A stretch of 64,000 nt of DNA from DASVNK01 sp964478815. Lineage in GTDB: Bacteria > Verrucomicrobiota > Verrucomicrobiia > Limisphaerales > SXQI01. The position numbers and the translations under genes are program-made. Positions within the stretch are counted from its first letter, which is position 1. Every line of letters begins with the position of its first letter. Location of the stretch: contig CAYZKY010000007.1 in NCBI GenBank assembly GCA_964478815.1, positions 15,236 to 79,235 on the forward strand. The letters run 5' to 3'. Shown here in pieces: positions 27,255 through 36,578 of this stretch. The notes beneath the pieces are model-generated. The model saw nothing but the letters and a program-made list of their open reading frames with translations, had not been told where the DNA came from and did no database searches.

Positions 27255-27884
27255 TTACCGTTCGATAAGGGGGGATCCGTCATTCGAAACCAGTTCGCTT
27301 CGGCAATGCGCGACAATTCGCGAGAGCGGCCAGTTCCAGGTGTATTCGATGGCGGAACGGTCGCTGTAAGCCGACCACAACAGTTCAAAGAACTGGCTGG
27401 TTTGCGCCGTCGTCAGGCCGGTCGTGTCCAGCCGCGCTTCCAGTTCTTCTTGCGCTCCCATGAGTTGCGCCTCAGCGTAAGCGCGGGCCACCGCGGACAA
27501 CGCAAGGAGTTCCTCGCGCCGTTGCCGAAGCGCGCGCATCCGCAGTCGGTCGCGATCTTTCCGGGCCTGCTGCATTTGTCCTTCCAACCCGTCATCCTCG
27601 GCTCCGAGAACCCGAGCGATGGTTTAGGCCGTTTCCCAACAGTTTTCCCAGAAAGAGGCCTGGTGCGCCGGGGTCGTGTCGTCCGTAAAGCGGAACGAGC
27701 GGAGATTCTTGGCGGCAAACTGAGCGTCCACCCAGGCCAGATCGAAGCAGGCAAATTCGGCGATTGGCTTTTCTGGGAGGAACAATTCCAACTGCGTAAA
27801 TTCCTGACCGCTCTGGTTGGAAGGCGGGGGTCCGATGAGCGGGCATGCCCGCCGCGCGTTCGTTCTGGCTCCATTGTCCCTCAC
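27255..27884 (-). pseudogene. Copy of unknown protein A with an in-frame stop
   Basis: The upstream part (FDLAWVDAQFAAKNLRSFRF, SFWENCWETA) runs into TAA at 27626-27624 and continues in the same frame (LRALRQRREELL-like segment, SQFFELLWSAYSDRSAIEYT, WNWPLSRIVAHC). It aligns with gene A throughout; the stop replaces a Glu codon. Both copied genes thus carry a TAA in frame. Confidence 0.7.
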
Positions 27885-27917
27885 TTGCCAATCCTCCGCG
27901 CTCCCTACCGTCCGCCG

Positions 27918-28169
27918 TCAATCGTCCTCCGGGAGCATCACGACGGTCGAACGGCGATCCCCCTCCGTCCGAATCCAAAATGGCCTCCCGCTTCCGGTGC
28001 GGTACGACGAAAGAAGTCGCAATCCGGCCTTCAGCGCATGCTCGTTCGCGCAGCGCGCGAGCGGTTCCAGATCGCCCCAATCCCCGGCCTGATGCCGTGC
28101 CAGGGCCGCCGCCAGTTCGTGGGAGGATATTTCTTCAAGGGCTCCAGGAGTGATCATCACCCGTCCCAT
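27918..28169 (-). CDS. Small plasmid-associated protein of unknown function
   Basis: 83 residues from the ATG at 28169 (MGRVMITPGALEEISSHELA). The layout TPGAL ... LARHQAGDWGDL ... LLSSYRTGSGRPFWIRTEGD ... TVVMLPEDD matches a small conserved family common on plasmids, in which the end usually reads ITEADRxxTTxLLPE. Its role is unknown. It is read divergently from the coupling-protein gene. Confidence 0.75.
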   Translation of the reverse strand: MGRVMITPGALEEISSHELAAALARHQAGDWGDLEPLARCANEHALKAGLRLLSSYRTGSGRPFWIRTEGDRRSTVVMLPEDD

Positions 28170-28444
28170 GTCGAAGCGGCCCGGCAGCGAGAGCGCGCCA
28201 GGGTCGGGAGGTGACGACTCGGTTAACGGTGAGCAACTCCCGGCAGCCTCTGGGACTGTCTCCTGACTATGTCGAAAGACCTGACTTTGTCGCATCGAAT
28301 CCTCCCGTCAGCGGTCTACCACAAACCAAGCCGGCGGACCAGACCTTCGGCGAGAGGGTGTCCTCTGTACCAAAGATCGTCCCTTGCGCGAAGATTTACG
28401 GTCTTGTACGTGAAACTCGGACTATTTTCTCTCAAGGCTATTTC

Positions 28445-30001
28445 GTGTCGTATTCCATCTGGCTTCTCGTTCTGGCGGCAGCACTAGCGGTTCTCGCCAC
28501 CTTCTACCGTCGTCGGCGGAAACCGAACGTGGCCAGCACCCATCGGCGCGGCCGTTCTCTGCGGTCCGAACTGGAAGTCGCCGATTCTCTGAAACGCCAT
28601 CGAGCCGTTTCCGACCCGGGTCTCGCGTTGGGACGGCAACGCCTCCCCTCCTCCGCGGCCTATTCTCACGTCGCGTTGGCCGGAGCCACCGGCTCGGGCA
28701 AAACCATCCTGCAACGGCTCCTCATGCAATCCGTTCTGCCCTCGATTGGACAGGGGTTCGGGCACCGGGCACTCATCTACGACGCCAAGCAAGACCTCCT
28801 TTCCCTTCTGGCGGGCCTGCGGCTCCGTGCGCCCATTCGAACCTTGAACCCACTGGATGCCCGCTCCGTCGGTTGGAATCTCGCGGCGGACATTCGGACG
28901 CCCGCGTCGGCGTTTCAGATGGCTTCGACCCTCATTCCAGATGTCAAAACCGATAACAACCCGTTCTTCTCCAATGCGGCACGTCACTTGATGGCAGGAG
29001 CCATCAATGCCCTGCTCCTCCACGCCAAGGGGCGCTGGACCTTTCGCCAGCTTCTGCTCATGATGCGGGACCCGGACATATTACGGCCGCTCCTCGACCG
29101 CTCCGAGCAAACGCGGTTTCTACTCCAATACTTCGAGCATCCCGGCACTTTTCAAAACATCCTCTCGACCGTCCTGACCGCCCTCGCCCCGTTCGAAGTT
29201 ATTGCGGCCGCCTGGGATCGAGCCGGTGAGCAGATCAGCTTGGCCGCATGGCTGCGGGAAGAGTCCATCCTCGTCCTCGGCAACGACGAATCGAATCGGG
29301 CAGCGCTCGAAGCCATGAACCGGCTCATCTTCCGCCGCATCGGCGAACTGGTTCTGTCCCAGCCAGAACTGCCTGAACCGAGTGCCCGGTCGCCTCGCAC
29401 CTGGTTTTTTCTCGATGAAGTTCGGGAAGCGGGCAAGCTCGACAACCTCTCGCGCCTCCTGACCCAGGGGCGAAGCAAAGGGGCTGCCGTCGTGCTCGGT
29501 TTTCAGGATATGGCGGGTCTCCAGGCCGTCTACGGCAAAGAGGTGGCCAACGAATTAGTCGGACAATGCGCCACCACCGTCATTTTGCGGCTAAACTCCC
29601 CGGACACCGCCGCTTGGGCGTCGCGCCTCATTGGTTCTCACGACCTCCTGGAGAGTCGCCATAGCCATTCCCGGAGCTATCCCTCTATCCTCCATGCCTT
29701 GCCGGGAACAGGGGCTTCGGTTTCTCATGGCGTCGCCACCCGGCCCTTGGTGCTGGAATCGGAGATCATGGATTTGCCGCTGACCTCGTTCGAGACGGGC
29801 CTCACCGCCTATGTCATCTCCCCCTGGACGGGAGTATATCGAGAGCATCTCCCTGGCGCATGGCTGAGGAGCCAATTGCGATCCCCGGATCGCCACGTCG
29901 CAAACTTATCCCCACGCCCGGTCTCTCACCAGTACCTGCGGCCATGGAGTGCCGAGGACGACTATCTCCTGATGGACACTCCGATGGCGGTGGCGGGATG
30001 A
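28445..30001 (+). CDS. Type IV coupling protein (VirD4/TraD-like ATPase)
   Basis: 518 residues from the GTG at 28445; the open frame extends to 28211 but without recognisable content. An N-terminal membrane helix (about 4-20, IWLLVLAAALAVLATF) is followed by Walker A GATGSGKT (80-87) and Walker B FFLDEVREAGKLDNL with a downstream GRSKGAAVVLGFQD motif, as in TraD/TrwB. It would dock the relaxase-DNA complex at a membrane pore. No other type IV secretion genes are visible, so the plasmid was mobilisable rather than self-transmissible, at least within this window. Confidence 0.9.
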   Translation: MSYSIWLLVLAAALAVLATFYRRRRKPNVASTHRRGRSLRSELEVADSLKRHRAVSDPGLALGRQRLPSSAAYSHVALAGATGSGKTILQRLLMQSVLPSIGQGFGHRALIYDAKQDLLSLLAGLRLRAPIRTLNPLDARSVGWNLAADIRTPASAFQMASTLIPDVKTDNNPFFSNAARHLMAGAINALLLHAKGRWTFRQLLLMMRDPDILRPLLDRSEQTRFLLQYFEHPGTFQNILSTVLTALAPFEVIAAAWDRAGEQISLAAWLREESILVLGNDESNRAALEAMNRLIFRRIGELVLSQPELPEPSARSPRTWFFLDEVREAGKLDNLSRLLTQGRSKGAAVVLGFQDMAGLQAVYGKEVANELVGQCATTVILRLNSPDTAAWASRLIGSHDLLESRHSHSRSYPSILHALPGTGASVSHGVATRPLVLESEIMDLPLTSFETGLTAYVISPWTGVYREHLPGAWLRSQLRSPDRHVANLSPRPVSHQYLRPWSAEDDYLLMDTPMAVAG

Positions 30002-30143
30002 CCTGGCATCGGATCTCCCCGGCCGCCCCGTTCCCGGAGACGCATCGGGTAAATTCGAAATTCCACTCTGCTATAGGAGGTCCACACCCCACGCATTTGA
30101 ACCTGCCAAACCGCGTTCAAGTATTGGCGGAGTCCGGTTTCCA

Positions 30144-32552
30144 GTGCTGACCCTTTCCAAACCGATCAAAGCGGGCCAGGGAGAGTACTATCTGTCTCTC
30201 GCCTCCACCGACGATTACTACTTATCCGGGCAAGAACCGTCCGGGTATTGGTTAGGCAAAGGAATTACTGCTTTGGGTTTGGAAGGCCAGGTCGACAAGG
30301 AAGCATTTCGCCATCTCCTCCGGGGGCTCTCGCCCGATGGAACGAAAAAACTAGTGCGCAATGTCGATGCGGAACGGCGGGCTGGATGGGATTTCACCTG
30401 GTCGGCTCCCAAGTCGGTTTCGGTGGCCTGGAGCCAGGCGACTCCCGCCATCCGGGAGCAGATTGAGCAATGCCTCCGCCGAGCGGTCGCCGTGGGAGTG
30501 AACCATCTCGAAGCGGTGGGTGGGTTTACCCGCCGGGGAGTGGATGGATATATTCGAGAGAGCGCGCGGCTTATGCTCGCCGCCTTTCTCCATTCCACCA
30601 GCCGGGCGCAAGACCCCCAACTCCATATCCACACCGTGCTTCTGAATATTGCCGTCCGCTCCGACGGGACGACCGGCACGGTGGAACCGCGCGAACTTTA
30701 CCGGCATCAAATGGCCGCCGGCGCTCTCTTCCGTGCCGAGCTGGCCGCGCGCCTGGAAGCGGACTTGGGTCTGCGCGCCCGACGCGAAGGCCGGGCCTTC
30801 GAATTGCTCGGGGTCGATCCCGACCTTATTGCCTTCTTTTCGAAACGCCGGGCGGAAATTGAAGCCGAACTGGCTCGGCTCGGCCAGAGCGGAGCCAAGG
30901 CAGCCGAGATCGCCAATTTCGCGACCCGCCAAGTCAAGGAGGCACGGCCTCGCGAGGAGCTCTTCGCCGAATGGCAGCAAATCGGCCAGAACCATTATTG
31001 GAGTCAGAAAGAACTCTCGTGGATGCTCCACGCTCCCTTCCCTGCCCGGAGTCTGATCTGGGAAGAAACCTCCGCGAAAATGGAAGCGCTTGGCCAAGTG
31101 ACTTCGACCCAAAGTCATTTTGGAGCGAGGAGCCTGCTGCAAGCGGTAGCGGAATGTGGCCAAGGCCGTGCCTTGGGTGCCGCTGTCGCGCTCCGACTGC
31201 GGGACGAGCTTTTACGGTCACCGGAACTAGTCCGATTAAGCGAGTGGCGAGGCGAGCCGCAGTTCACCACGCGAGAAGTCCTGGCGCTGGAAAAACGCAT
31301 CCTCGCGACCGTGGGGGCGATGCAGGTCCGCCGCGAATCGTTGCCGGAGGAGCCAGTCGCAAAGGCGCTCATTCGCCACCCGCACCTCACCGAGGAACAG
31401 AAACTGGCTCTGTGGCATGTTTGCGCCTCACAAGGAGGAGTGAGCGTGGTCCAAGGACTGGCCGGCACCGGCAAATCGACTCTGTTTGCCGTCGCTCGGG
31501 AAGTTTGGGAAGCCCAGGGACTCTCGGTTCACGGTGGAGCACTTTCCGGCAAAGCCGCCCAAGGCCTCGCGCACGCGACCGGCATTGCGAGCACCACCCT
31601 CCACCGTTTGCTATGGGAACTCGAGACGGGCGACCGCGTGCTCAACGCTCGGTCGGTGCTGTTGTTAGACGAAGCATCCATGATCGGGACGCGCCAGCTC
31701 GCGAAAATCGTCGGACATTGTGCGGAAGCGGGCGCTTCGCTGATTCTCTGCGGCGATGCCCGGCAACTTCAGGCCATCGAGCTGGGTGGGCTCTTCGCGG
31801 AGTTGTCGGATCGATGCCACGCCGCCCGCCTGACCGAGATCAAACGCCAGCGGGAGGAGTGGGCCAGGCAGGCGGTCAAGGATTTCGCCTTCGGCCGAGC
31901 CGAAGACGCGTTGTTCGCTTATCAGGCCCGCGGGCTCCTCACCGAAACGAAGCACATGGTGACCGCGACCGACCGGCTTCTGGCAGATTGGCAACGGGAA
32001 GCGCTCACCGACCTTCCGTCGAGCGTCATGCTGGCCGGCACGGTCCAGGATGTCGCCGAACTGAACCGCCGGGCGCAAGCGGAGCGGATGGAGCTTGGGC
32101 AACTCGGAACATTTGGAATCAAAGTGGGTTCGGACGTTTTTTTCCCCGGCGACCGGGTGCTCTTCACCAGGAACTCGCTGAGTCTCGGTGTTTTCAATGG
32201 TGACCTGGGAACGGTTCTTGCCGCGAGCCACGACCAAGTGACGGTTCGACTGGACGATGCCCGGGAGATCGCGATCAACGTCCAGGAGTATCCCTATGTG
32301 CGGCTCGGTTACGCCCTCACGACACACAAGGCCCAGGGCATGACGGTGGAACGCACCTACATCCTGACCAGCGGCTCGATGACGGATCGGGAAATGGCTT
32401 ATGTTCAAGCCTCGCGCGCCCGCGGCGTCACGCGCTGGTACGTGAGTGACACTTTCGAAGAGGTAGCCCAACGGATGGAACGGAGCCACCAAAAATTCGC
32501 GGCGGTCAGTTTCGCGGAAGGCCCGTCGCTCGCACTCGATCTGATCCGCTAG
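30144..32552 (+). CDS. MobF-type relaxase/helicase (TraI/TrwC-like)
   Basis: 802 residues from a GTG. The relaxase domain shows catalytic tyrosines (Y15-Y16 and Y25-Y26) and the metal site with H150, H161 and H163 (FLHSTSRAQDPQLHIHTVLLN). The helicase half has Walker A GLAGTGKST (about 438-446), Walker B LLLDEASMIG (about 507) and the C-terminal motif YALTTHKAQGMTVERTYIL. It would nick oriT and unwind the transferred strand. It follows the coupling protein by 142 bp. The nick site was not found. Confidence 0.92.
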   Translation: MLTLSKPIKAGQGEYYLSLASTDDYYLSGQEPSGYWLGKGITALGLEGQVDKEAFRHLLRGLSPDGTKKLVRNVDAERRAGWDFTWSAPKSVSVAWSQATPAIREQIEQCLRRAVAVGVNHLEAVGGFTRRGVDGYIRESARLMLAAFLHSTSRAQDPQLHIHTVLLNIAVRSDGTTGTVEPRELYRHQMAAGALFRAELAARLEADLGLRARREGRAFELLGVDPDLIAFFSKRRAEIEAELARLGQSGAKAAEIANFATRQVKEARPREELFAEWQQIGQNHYWSQKELSWMLHAPFPARSLIWEETSAKMEALGQVTSTQSHFGARSLLQAVAECGQGRALGAAVALRLRDELLRSPELVRLSEWRGEPQFTTREVLALEKRILATVGAMQVRRESLPEEPVAKALIRHPHLTEEQKLALWHVCASQGGVSVVQGLAGTGKSTLFAVAREVWEAQGLSVHGGALSGKAAQGLAHATGIASTTLHRLLWELETGDRVLNARSVLLLDEASMIGTRQLAKIVGHCAEAGASLILCGDARQLQAIELGGLFAELSDRCHAARLTEIKRQREEWARQAVKDFAFGRAEDALFAYQARGLLTETKHMVTATDRLLADWQREALTDLPSSVMLAGTVQDVAELNRRAQAERMELGQLGTFGIKVGSDVFFPGDRVLFTRNSLSLGVFNGDLGTVLAASHDQVTVRLDDAREIAINVQEYPYVRLGYALTTHKAQGMTVERTYILTSGSMTDREMAYVQASRARGVTRWYVSDTFEEVAQRMERSHQKFAAVSFAEGPSLALDLIR

Positions 32553-32851
32553 GCTCGGCGAGGACGGCGGCGAACCCCTTTCCCGCCGTGGCGCTGGCCG
32601 TTTGTTGCCGGCTTGCTTCGTTCACTCTTCCGTTTGGAGGAGCGGGGACCGCGATTCCGCCGCTTTGGAGCCTAAATTCCGCGAGATTGCAGAATTGCTC
32701 AGTTTCGCCTCGGTTGCGTTTTGGGAAATAGCCGCACCCTGGGTAGCCACCGGGCTAAATTGGCGGCGTGGCGGACCCTGGAACGCTCTTAAACGGGTCG
32801 CCCATGTCGGAGAGTGTTGCACTCGAGCCGGAACGACCCGCTTGAGTGGCG
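32553..32851. other. Intergenic, no gene seen
   Basis: About 300 bp after the relaxase gene with no convincing ORF. It leads into a set of palindromes upstream of parA. Confidence 0.4.
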
Positions 32852-32983
32852 TGCAAGAATGTATGCATGCATTCTTGCATCCATGCTATCGTGAGCTCTT
32901 TCGTGTGTGGGTTCTCGCACGAGGGCATGGACACATGCGTAGATGCACTCATTGAAGCGTGCATGCTTTCGAGCGAGCATGCA
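32852..32983. promoter_or_regulatory. Cluster of palindromes upstream of parA, candidate partition site
   Basis: Three inverted repeats: TGCAAGAATG - 8 nt - CATTCTTGCA (32852-32879), TCGTG - about 12 nt - CACGA (near 32901-32922), and TGCATGC - 10 nt - GCATGCA (32960-32983). GCATGC and TGCAT cores recur. Partition sites often lie next to parA; the block could equally be a promoter/operator region. Confidence 0.5.
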
Positions 32984-33062
32984 TGGGTGATTCCCTGAAA
33001 TGAAGGTCTCTTGCGCGAATTAAGGCATTCTTGTATGACCGATACTGGAGGCTTGGGAAACA

Positions 33063-33716
33063 ATGCGGATCGCGGTGGTAAACTCGAAGGGAGGCGTGGG
33101 GAAATCGACCATCGCGGTGCATCTCGCCGTTTGGCTCCAGGAACAGGGGCGCACCGTTCAACTGGTGGACGCCGACGTCCAAGGGTCATCTTCCGGCTGG
33201 CTCAGCGAGGCCTCTTCGGGAATCGCTATTGCCCGGTTGCAGACGGCGGATGACATCCTGGAGCAACTTCCGGCGCTCGCAGCCACGGTCGACGATGTGG
33301 TGATCGACGGGCCGGGGGGATTGTCCGAAGTCAGCCGGAGCATTCTCTTCGTGGCGGACTACGCACTCCTGCCCTGCGGTCCCTCCGTCTTGGACCTTCG
33401 CGCCGCCAGTGATGCCATCAAAGTCCTGCGCCAAGCCCAGGCCATCCGGCAGGGGCCGCCCGAAGCCGTGTTTGTCCCCAACAAGCTGCAAGTCGGGCAC
33501 CGGCTCAGCCGGGAGTTTCTGGAAACCGCGCGGACACTGGACATCCGAGCTTCAAGCGGCCTCCGACTGCTCAAAGCCTACGCCGATGCCGCCGGGCAGG
33601 GGACGGTGGTCTGGAAAATGCCGCGCGAAGGGGAGGCGGCGGCGGAGATTCAATCCCTGTTTAAGGAGCTATTTGCCCATGAGACGATCGATGAACGACG
33701 CGTTGCGAACGATTGA
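33063..33716 (+). CDS. parA: ParA-type partition ATPase
   Basis: 217 residues. The deviant Walker A KGGVGKST sits at about 9-16 (MRIAVVNSKGGVGKSTIAVH), with QLVDADVQGSSSGWL (A' motif) and DDVVIDGPGG (Walker B). The lack of an N-terminal HTH makes it a type Ib-like ParA. It would segregate the plasmid together with the small protein encoded by the overlapping next gene. Confidence 0.9.
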   Translation: MRIAVVNSKGGVGKSTIAVHLAVWLQEQGRTVQLVDADVQGSSSGWLSEASSGIAIARLQTADDILEQLPALAATVDDVVIDGPGGLSEVSRSILFVADYALLPCGPSVLDLRAASDAIKVLRQAQAIRQGPPEAVFVPNKLQVGHRLSREFLETARTLDIRASSGLRLLKAYADAAGQGTVVWKMPREGEAAAEIQSLFKELFAHETIDERRVAND

Positions 33717-34059
33717 ACTGCCGCCGGAAGCGTTGGCGCTCATCCGGGAAGGGCGGCCGACACCCCAGGCGGTGGAGCCGTTGGTCGCAGCACCATCCGT
33801 CCTTGAGGTTCCGCCAAAAAATGAACGAACGAAGGAACCCAAGCCGGAAGAGCCTTCGGAAAAGCCCAGGAAACGGACCACCGAACCAGAAACGCCCGTG
33901 CGTTCGTTATCGCGCTCGTTCCGGGTGCCGGAAAATTTGCTGATCGCCCTGCTGCGCGCGTCGACCGAACGCCGCATCGCGCGCGAGGCGCCGTTCACGC
34001 AGGAGGAGATGGTCACGGAAGCCATTCGCGAGTGGCTCACGAAAAACAAGCTTCTTTGA
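33679..34059 (+). CDS. Small ParB-like partner with C-terminal ribbon-helix-helix-like region
   Basis: 126 residues. The start at 33679 is fixed by TTAAGGAGCT 8 bp upstream, inside parA; the genes overlap by 38 bp. A proline/lysine/glutamate-rich linker (residues 40-75) joins to SRSFRVPENLLIALLRASTE and FTQEEMVTEAIREWLTKN, which resembles an Arc/MetJ-type DNA-binding fold. ParA systems of this small type usually have such a partner. Confidence 0.7.
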   Translation: MRRSMNDALRTIELPPEALALIREGRPTPQAVEPLVAAPSVLEVPPKNERTKEPKPEEPSEKPRKRTTEPETPVRSLSRSFRVPENLLIALLRASTERRIAREAPFTQEEMVTEAIREWLTKNKLL

Positions 34060-34267
34060 GAACCGGTCCGTCCCCGAACGTGAAAGAGCCTCTGGCTCCA
34101 TTCGGGGGCGTGACAAACGATCCCGTTCCCTGCTACAAGTGACTTAAACCAAGCGGGCTCGGTCTGGAACAGGGATCGAAGCGCAGCTTTTACTCACTCG
34201 GGGCTTCTCATGGCATCATGTAATTCTTCCCTCGCTTCCACTGCGTCCGTGTGGATAGCAGGGGGGA

Positions 34268-34501
34268 CTGGGATTTCAGACACAGAATGGGGGAGGCCGA
34301 GGTTTCGAAGTCGGCAACTAACGCCGTCTCCCCAGGCCAGGGACTGGGATTTGAGACACAAAATCAGTGGGGCTCCGGCCTCCTGGGATTTGGAGCACAA
34401 TGGGAGCGGGATTTGGGACACCAAACTACTGGGATTTGAAACACGGAACCCCTGGGATTTCAGACACAGATTCGGGGGGAACCACCGGGATTCGAGACAC
34501 G
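34268..34501 (+). repeat. Seven 17-bp iterons, plasmid replication origin
   Basis: Copies of CTGGGATTTNAGACACA start at 34268, 34344, 34383, 34406, 34429, 34452 and 34485. The four from 34383 to 34452 are exactly 23 bp apart, about two helical turns, so bound proteins would face one side. Copies 1 and 6 are identical; copies 3, 4, 5 and 7 carry one or more changes. They lie just upstream of repA and are the probable RepA-binding sites and origin. Confidence 0.9.
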
Positions 34502-34568
34502 GAAATCGCCGCAACCCGGCGAACCCATTCCGGAATTCGTCCTGCAACTTTGATCTTAAACTATTTAT

Positions 34569-34601
34569 AAAAGGAACAACCTCGGGTGGCGGTTCTTTTT
34601 T
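34569..34601 (+). terminator. Terminator-like hairpin just before repA
   Basis: AAAAGGAAC and GTTCTTTTTT can pair (with one G-U) around an inner CC/GG stem, ending in a run of T. It sits 16 bp before the repA ATG, between the iterons and the ribosome-binding site AGAAGGAAAAGG. This is a possible attenuator of RepA synthesis. Confidence 0.45.
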
Positions 34602-34616
34602 CAGAAGGAAAAGGCC

Positions 34617-36050
34617 ATGACTTTCACATCAGACGCACCGGTCAAAGCCTCCATTCCCACGCGAAACCCCGTTTACCGGGACGAGATGAACTTTGCCGAG
34701 TTCCCGCTGGCGTCGGTTTCCGATGTGGTGGCCGGTGGGCAGAAAACCTTGGTGTTTGGAGACACGATTGTCGATCAGTCCACGAATCAGAAAGTAGAGC
34801 GCAAACTCACCATCACCGGTTCGGACGAGTATGGACTCCCGACCCCGCTCGATGATCAGGTGATTCTGGGGCTCGTCCAACTCACCGCCAAACGGGGGTT
34901 CGCCAAACGCAAGGTGCATTTCTCCCGGCGGGAACTAATTCGGGAATTGGGCTGGCGGGATGAATCCAAATCCTATGAGCGGGTGAAGGAATCCCTCAAT
35001 CGGTGGATCGGAGTCACGCTCTACTACGAGAAGGCGTGGTGGTCGAAGGAGGACGAATCCTGGGTGGACGAATCGTTCCATATTCTGGAGCAGGTCACCA
35101 TTTTCGACCGCGATCGCATCGCCCGCCGGCAGAAAACGCTGCCGGACGACCCAAACTCTGGCCTCTCGTCATTTGTCTGGAATGGCGTGGTGTTCGACAG
35201 TTTCCAGGCGGGCTACATCAAGCAATTGGATTTCGAACTCTACAAACGTTTCGCCTCGCCCATCGCCAAGCGGATGTTTCGCTTTCTGGACAAGCGCTTT
35301 CACCGCCAGGCCCATCTCGAATTCGAGCTGTGCCACTTTGCGTTCGAAAAGTTGGGGTTAAGTCGCAATTACCACGCGGGTGAGATCAAGCGGAAACTGG
35401 GGCCGGCCATCGCGGAACTGGAGGAGCATGGTGTGATCGAGAAGATGGCTTCGTCAGAGCGCTTCCGGAAGGAAGGCCCTGGCGTTTGGCGCATCCGGTT
35501 CACTCGGGCGGGAAGAAGGGAGAAGCCGAGCATCTCGCCCCATGATGAAGGGCTTCTTGCGGCGCTGACGGCGCGCGGGGTTTCGGCTAAAGTGGCCGAA
35601 GGCTTGGTGCGGGAGTTCCCGAAGGATCGGATAGAAGGAAAACTACGGTTCTTCGATTGGCTCAGCACCCGGAAGGATACGCGGGTAGCCCGAAGCCCGG
35701 CGGGCTTTCTCGTGGAAGCGATTCGGCGCGATTTTCCGCCGCCCCGGGATTTTGTGGATGGGACGAAACCGCCCGCGTCAAAAGAAACGCCGCGGAAGGA
35801 GGCGGAACGAATCGACCCCGAAGCGGTGCGGGACGAGGCCCGTCAAGCCAAGATCGACGCATTTTGGGAAGCGCTCACCGCGGAACAGCAAGTCGAGTTC
35901 GAACGGGAGGCTGTGGCTGCCACCGATGGCTTTCTTCACCATCGGTATCGAGAGGGCCAGAAGAGAAAGGGGCCACTCTTCGAGGCCACGCGTAAAGCCA
36001 TTCTGCATCGGGAGATCACCAGACGCCTGCCATCCAACGACGATGCGTAG
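34617..36050 (+). CDS. repA: Plasmid replication initiator RepA (RPA family)
   Basis: 477 residues. The N-terminal half is typical of the replication initiator protein A family: YRDEMNFAEFPLASVSD, GSDEYGLPTPLDDQVILGLV, RELIRELGWRDESKSYERVK and a paired winged-helix layout continuing to about residue 290. The C-terminal third is variable and charged. It follows seven iterons and is the last backbone gene before an ISKra4 fragment. Intact by length and frame. Confidence 0.9.
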   Translation: MTFTSDAPVKASIPTRNPVYRDEMNFAEFPLASVSDVVAGGQKTLVFGDTIVDQSTNQKVERKLTITGSDEYGLPTPLDDQVILGLVQLTAKRGFAKRKVHFSRRELIRELGWRDESKSYERVKESLNRWIGVTLYYEKAWWSKEDESWVDESFHILEQVTIFDRDRIARRQKTLPDDPNSGLSSFVWNGVVFDSFQAGYIKQLDFELYKRFASPIAKRMFRFLDKRFHRQAHLEFELCHFAFEKLGLSRNYHAGEIKRKLGPAIAELEEHGVIEKMASSERFRKEGPGVWRIRFTRAGRREKPSISPHDEGLLAALTARGVSAKVAEGLVREFPKDRIEGKLRFFDWLSTRKDTRVARSPAGFLVEAIRRDFPPPRDFVDGTKPPASKETPRKEAERIDPEAVRDEARQAKIDAFWEALTAEQQVEFEREAVAATDGFLHHRYREGQKRKGPLFEATRKAILHREITRRLPSNDDA

Positions 36051-36057
36051 GACAACG

Positions 36058-36578
36058 TAGCCGATGGCCTGGCCAACATGGGGCGAAGCGGCTTTCCCAC
36101 CGCCTTACAGATCGTCGATTTTTACCACGCGCTGGAACATGCCGGAAGAATCCTGGTGGCGCTCCTTGGAAGCAAAGAACATCCCGACTACAAAAAGCGC
36201 CTCAGCCGATGGGCCAGGCTGCTGCTGAAGAACGCAGTGGAAAAGCTCATGGCCCAGGCCCGCTTAGAATCCCCGGGCAAAAGCTGCGCGGCTGAGGCCA
36301 AAGAGGAACTGCACTACTTCGAGGCGAACGTCAGCCGAATGCAGTATGGCACGTTCCGCAAGCGGCGCCTGTTCATCGGTTCAGAGGTGGTCGAAGCCGG
36401 TTGCAAGACGGACATCGGGGCTCGCTACAAGCAATCCGGCATGTTCTGGCGCCAGCGCGGAGCCGAATGCGTCCTGGCCCTTCGTTGCATTCATTCCAGC
36501 CGCCGCTTGGAGACCTTCTGGAAAGAACGCCTCAACGCCAGTGCTGCCGGAACCGACTGCCTCTCCCTGGGTGCCTGA
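36058..36578 (+). pseudogene. ISKra4-family transposase, C-terminal fragment
   Basis: Reads IVDFYHALEHAGRILVALLG, then GSEVVEAGCKTDIGARYKQS and GMFWRQRGAECVLALRCIHS, the conserved end of ISKra4-type transposases. The N-terminal part and the rest of the element are missing; the ORF begins directly after repA. Confidence 0.85.

Noticed and set aside
26150..27884. Stop-codon recoding in the copied A and B genes
   Set aside because: Neighbouring relics show ordinary decay with other stops (TAG in the vapC and integrase tails), and intact copies of A and B exist without stops.
30971..32203. 410-codon plus-strand ORF
   Set aside because: Shadow frame within the relaxase helicase domain.
34268..34501. 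CRISPR array
   Set aside because: Repeats are 17 bp with 6-59 bp gaps, variable in sequence, and sit before repA; they are iterons. No cas gene is present.
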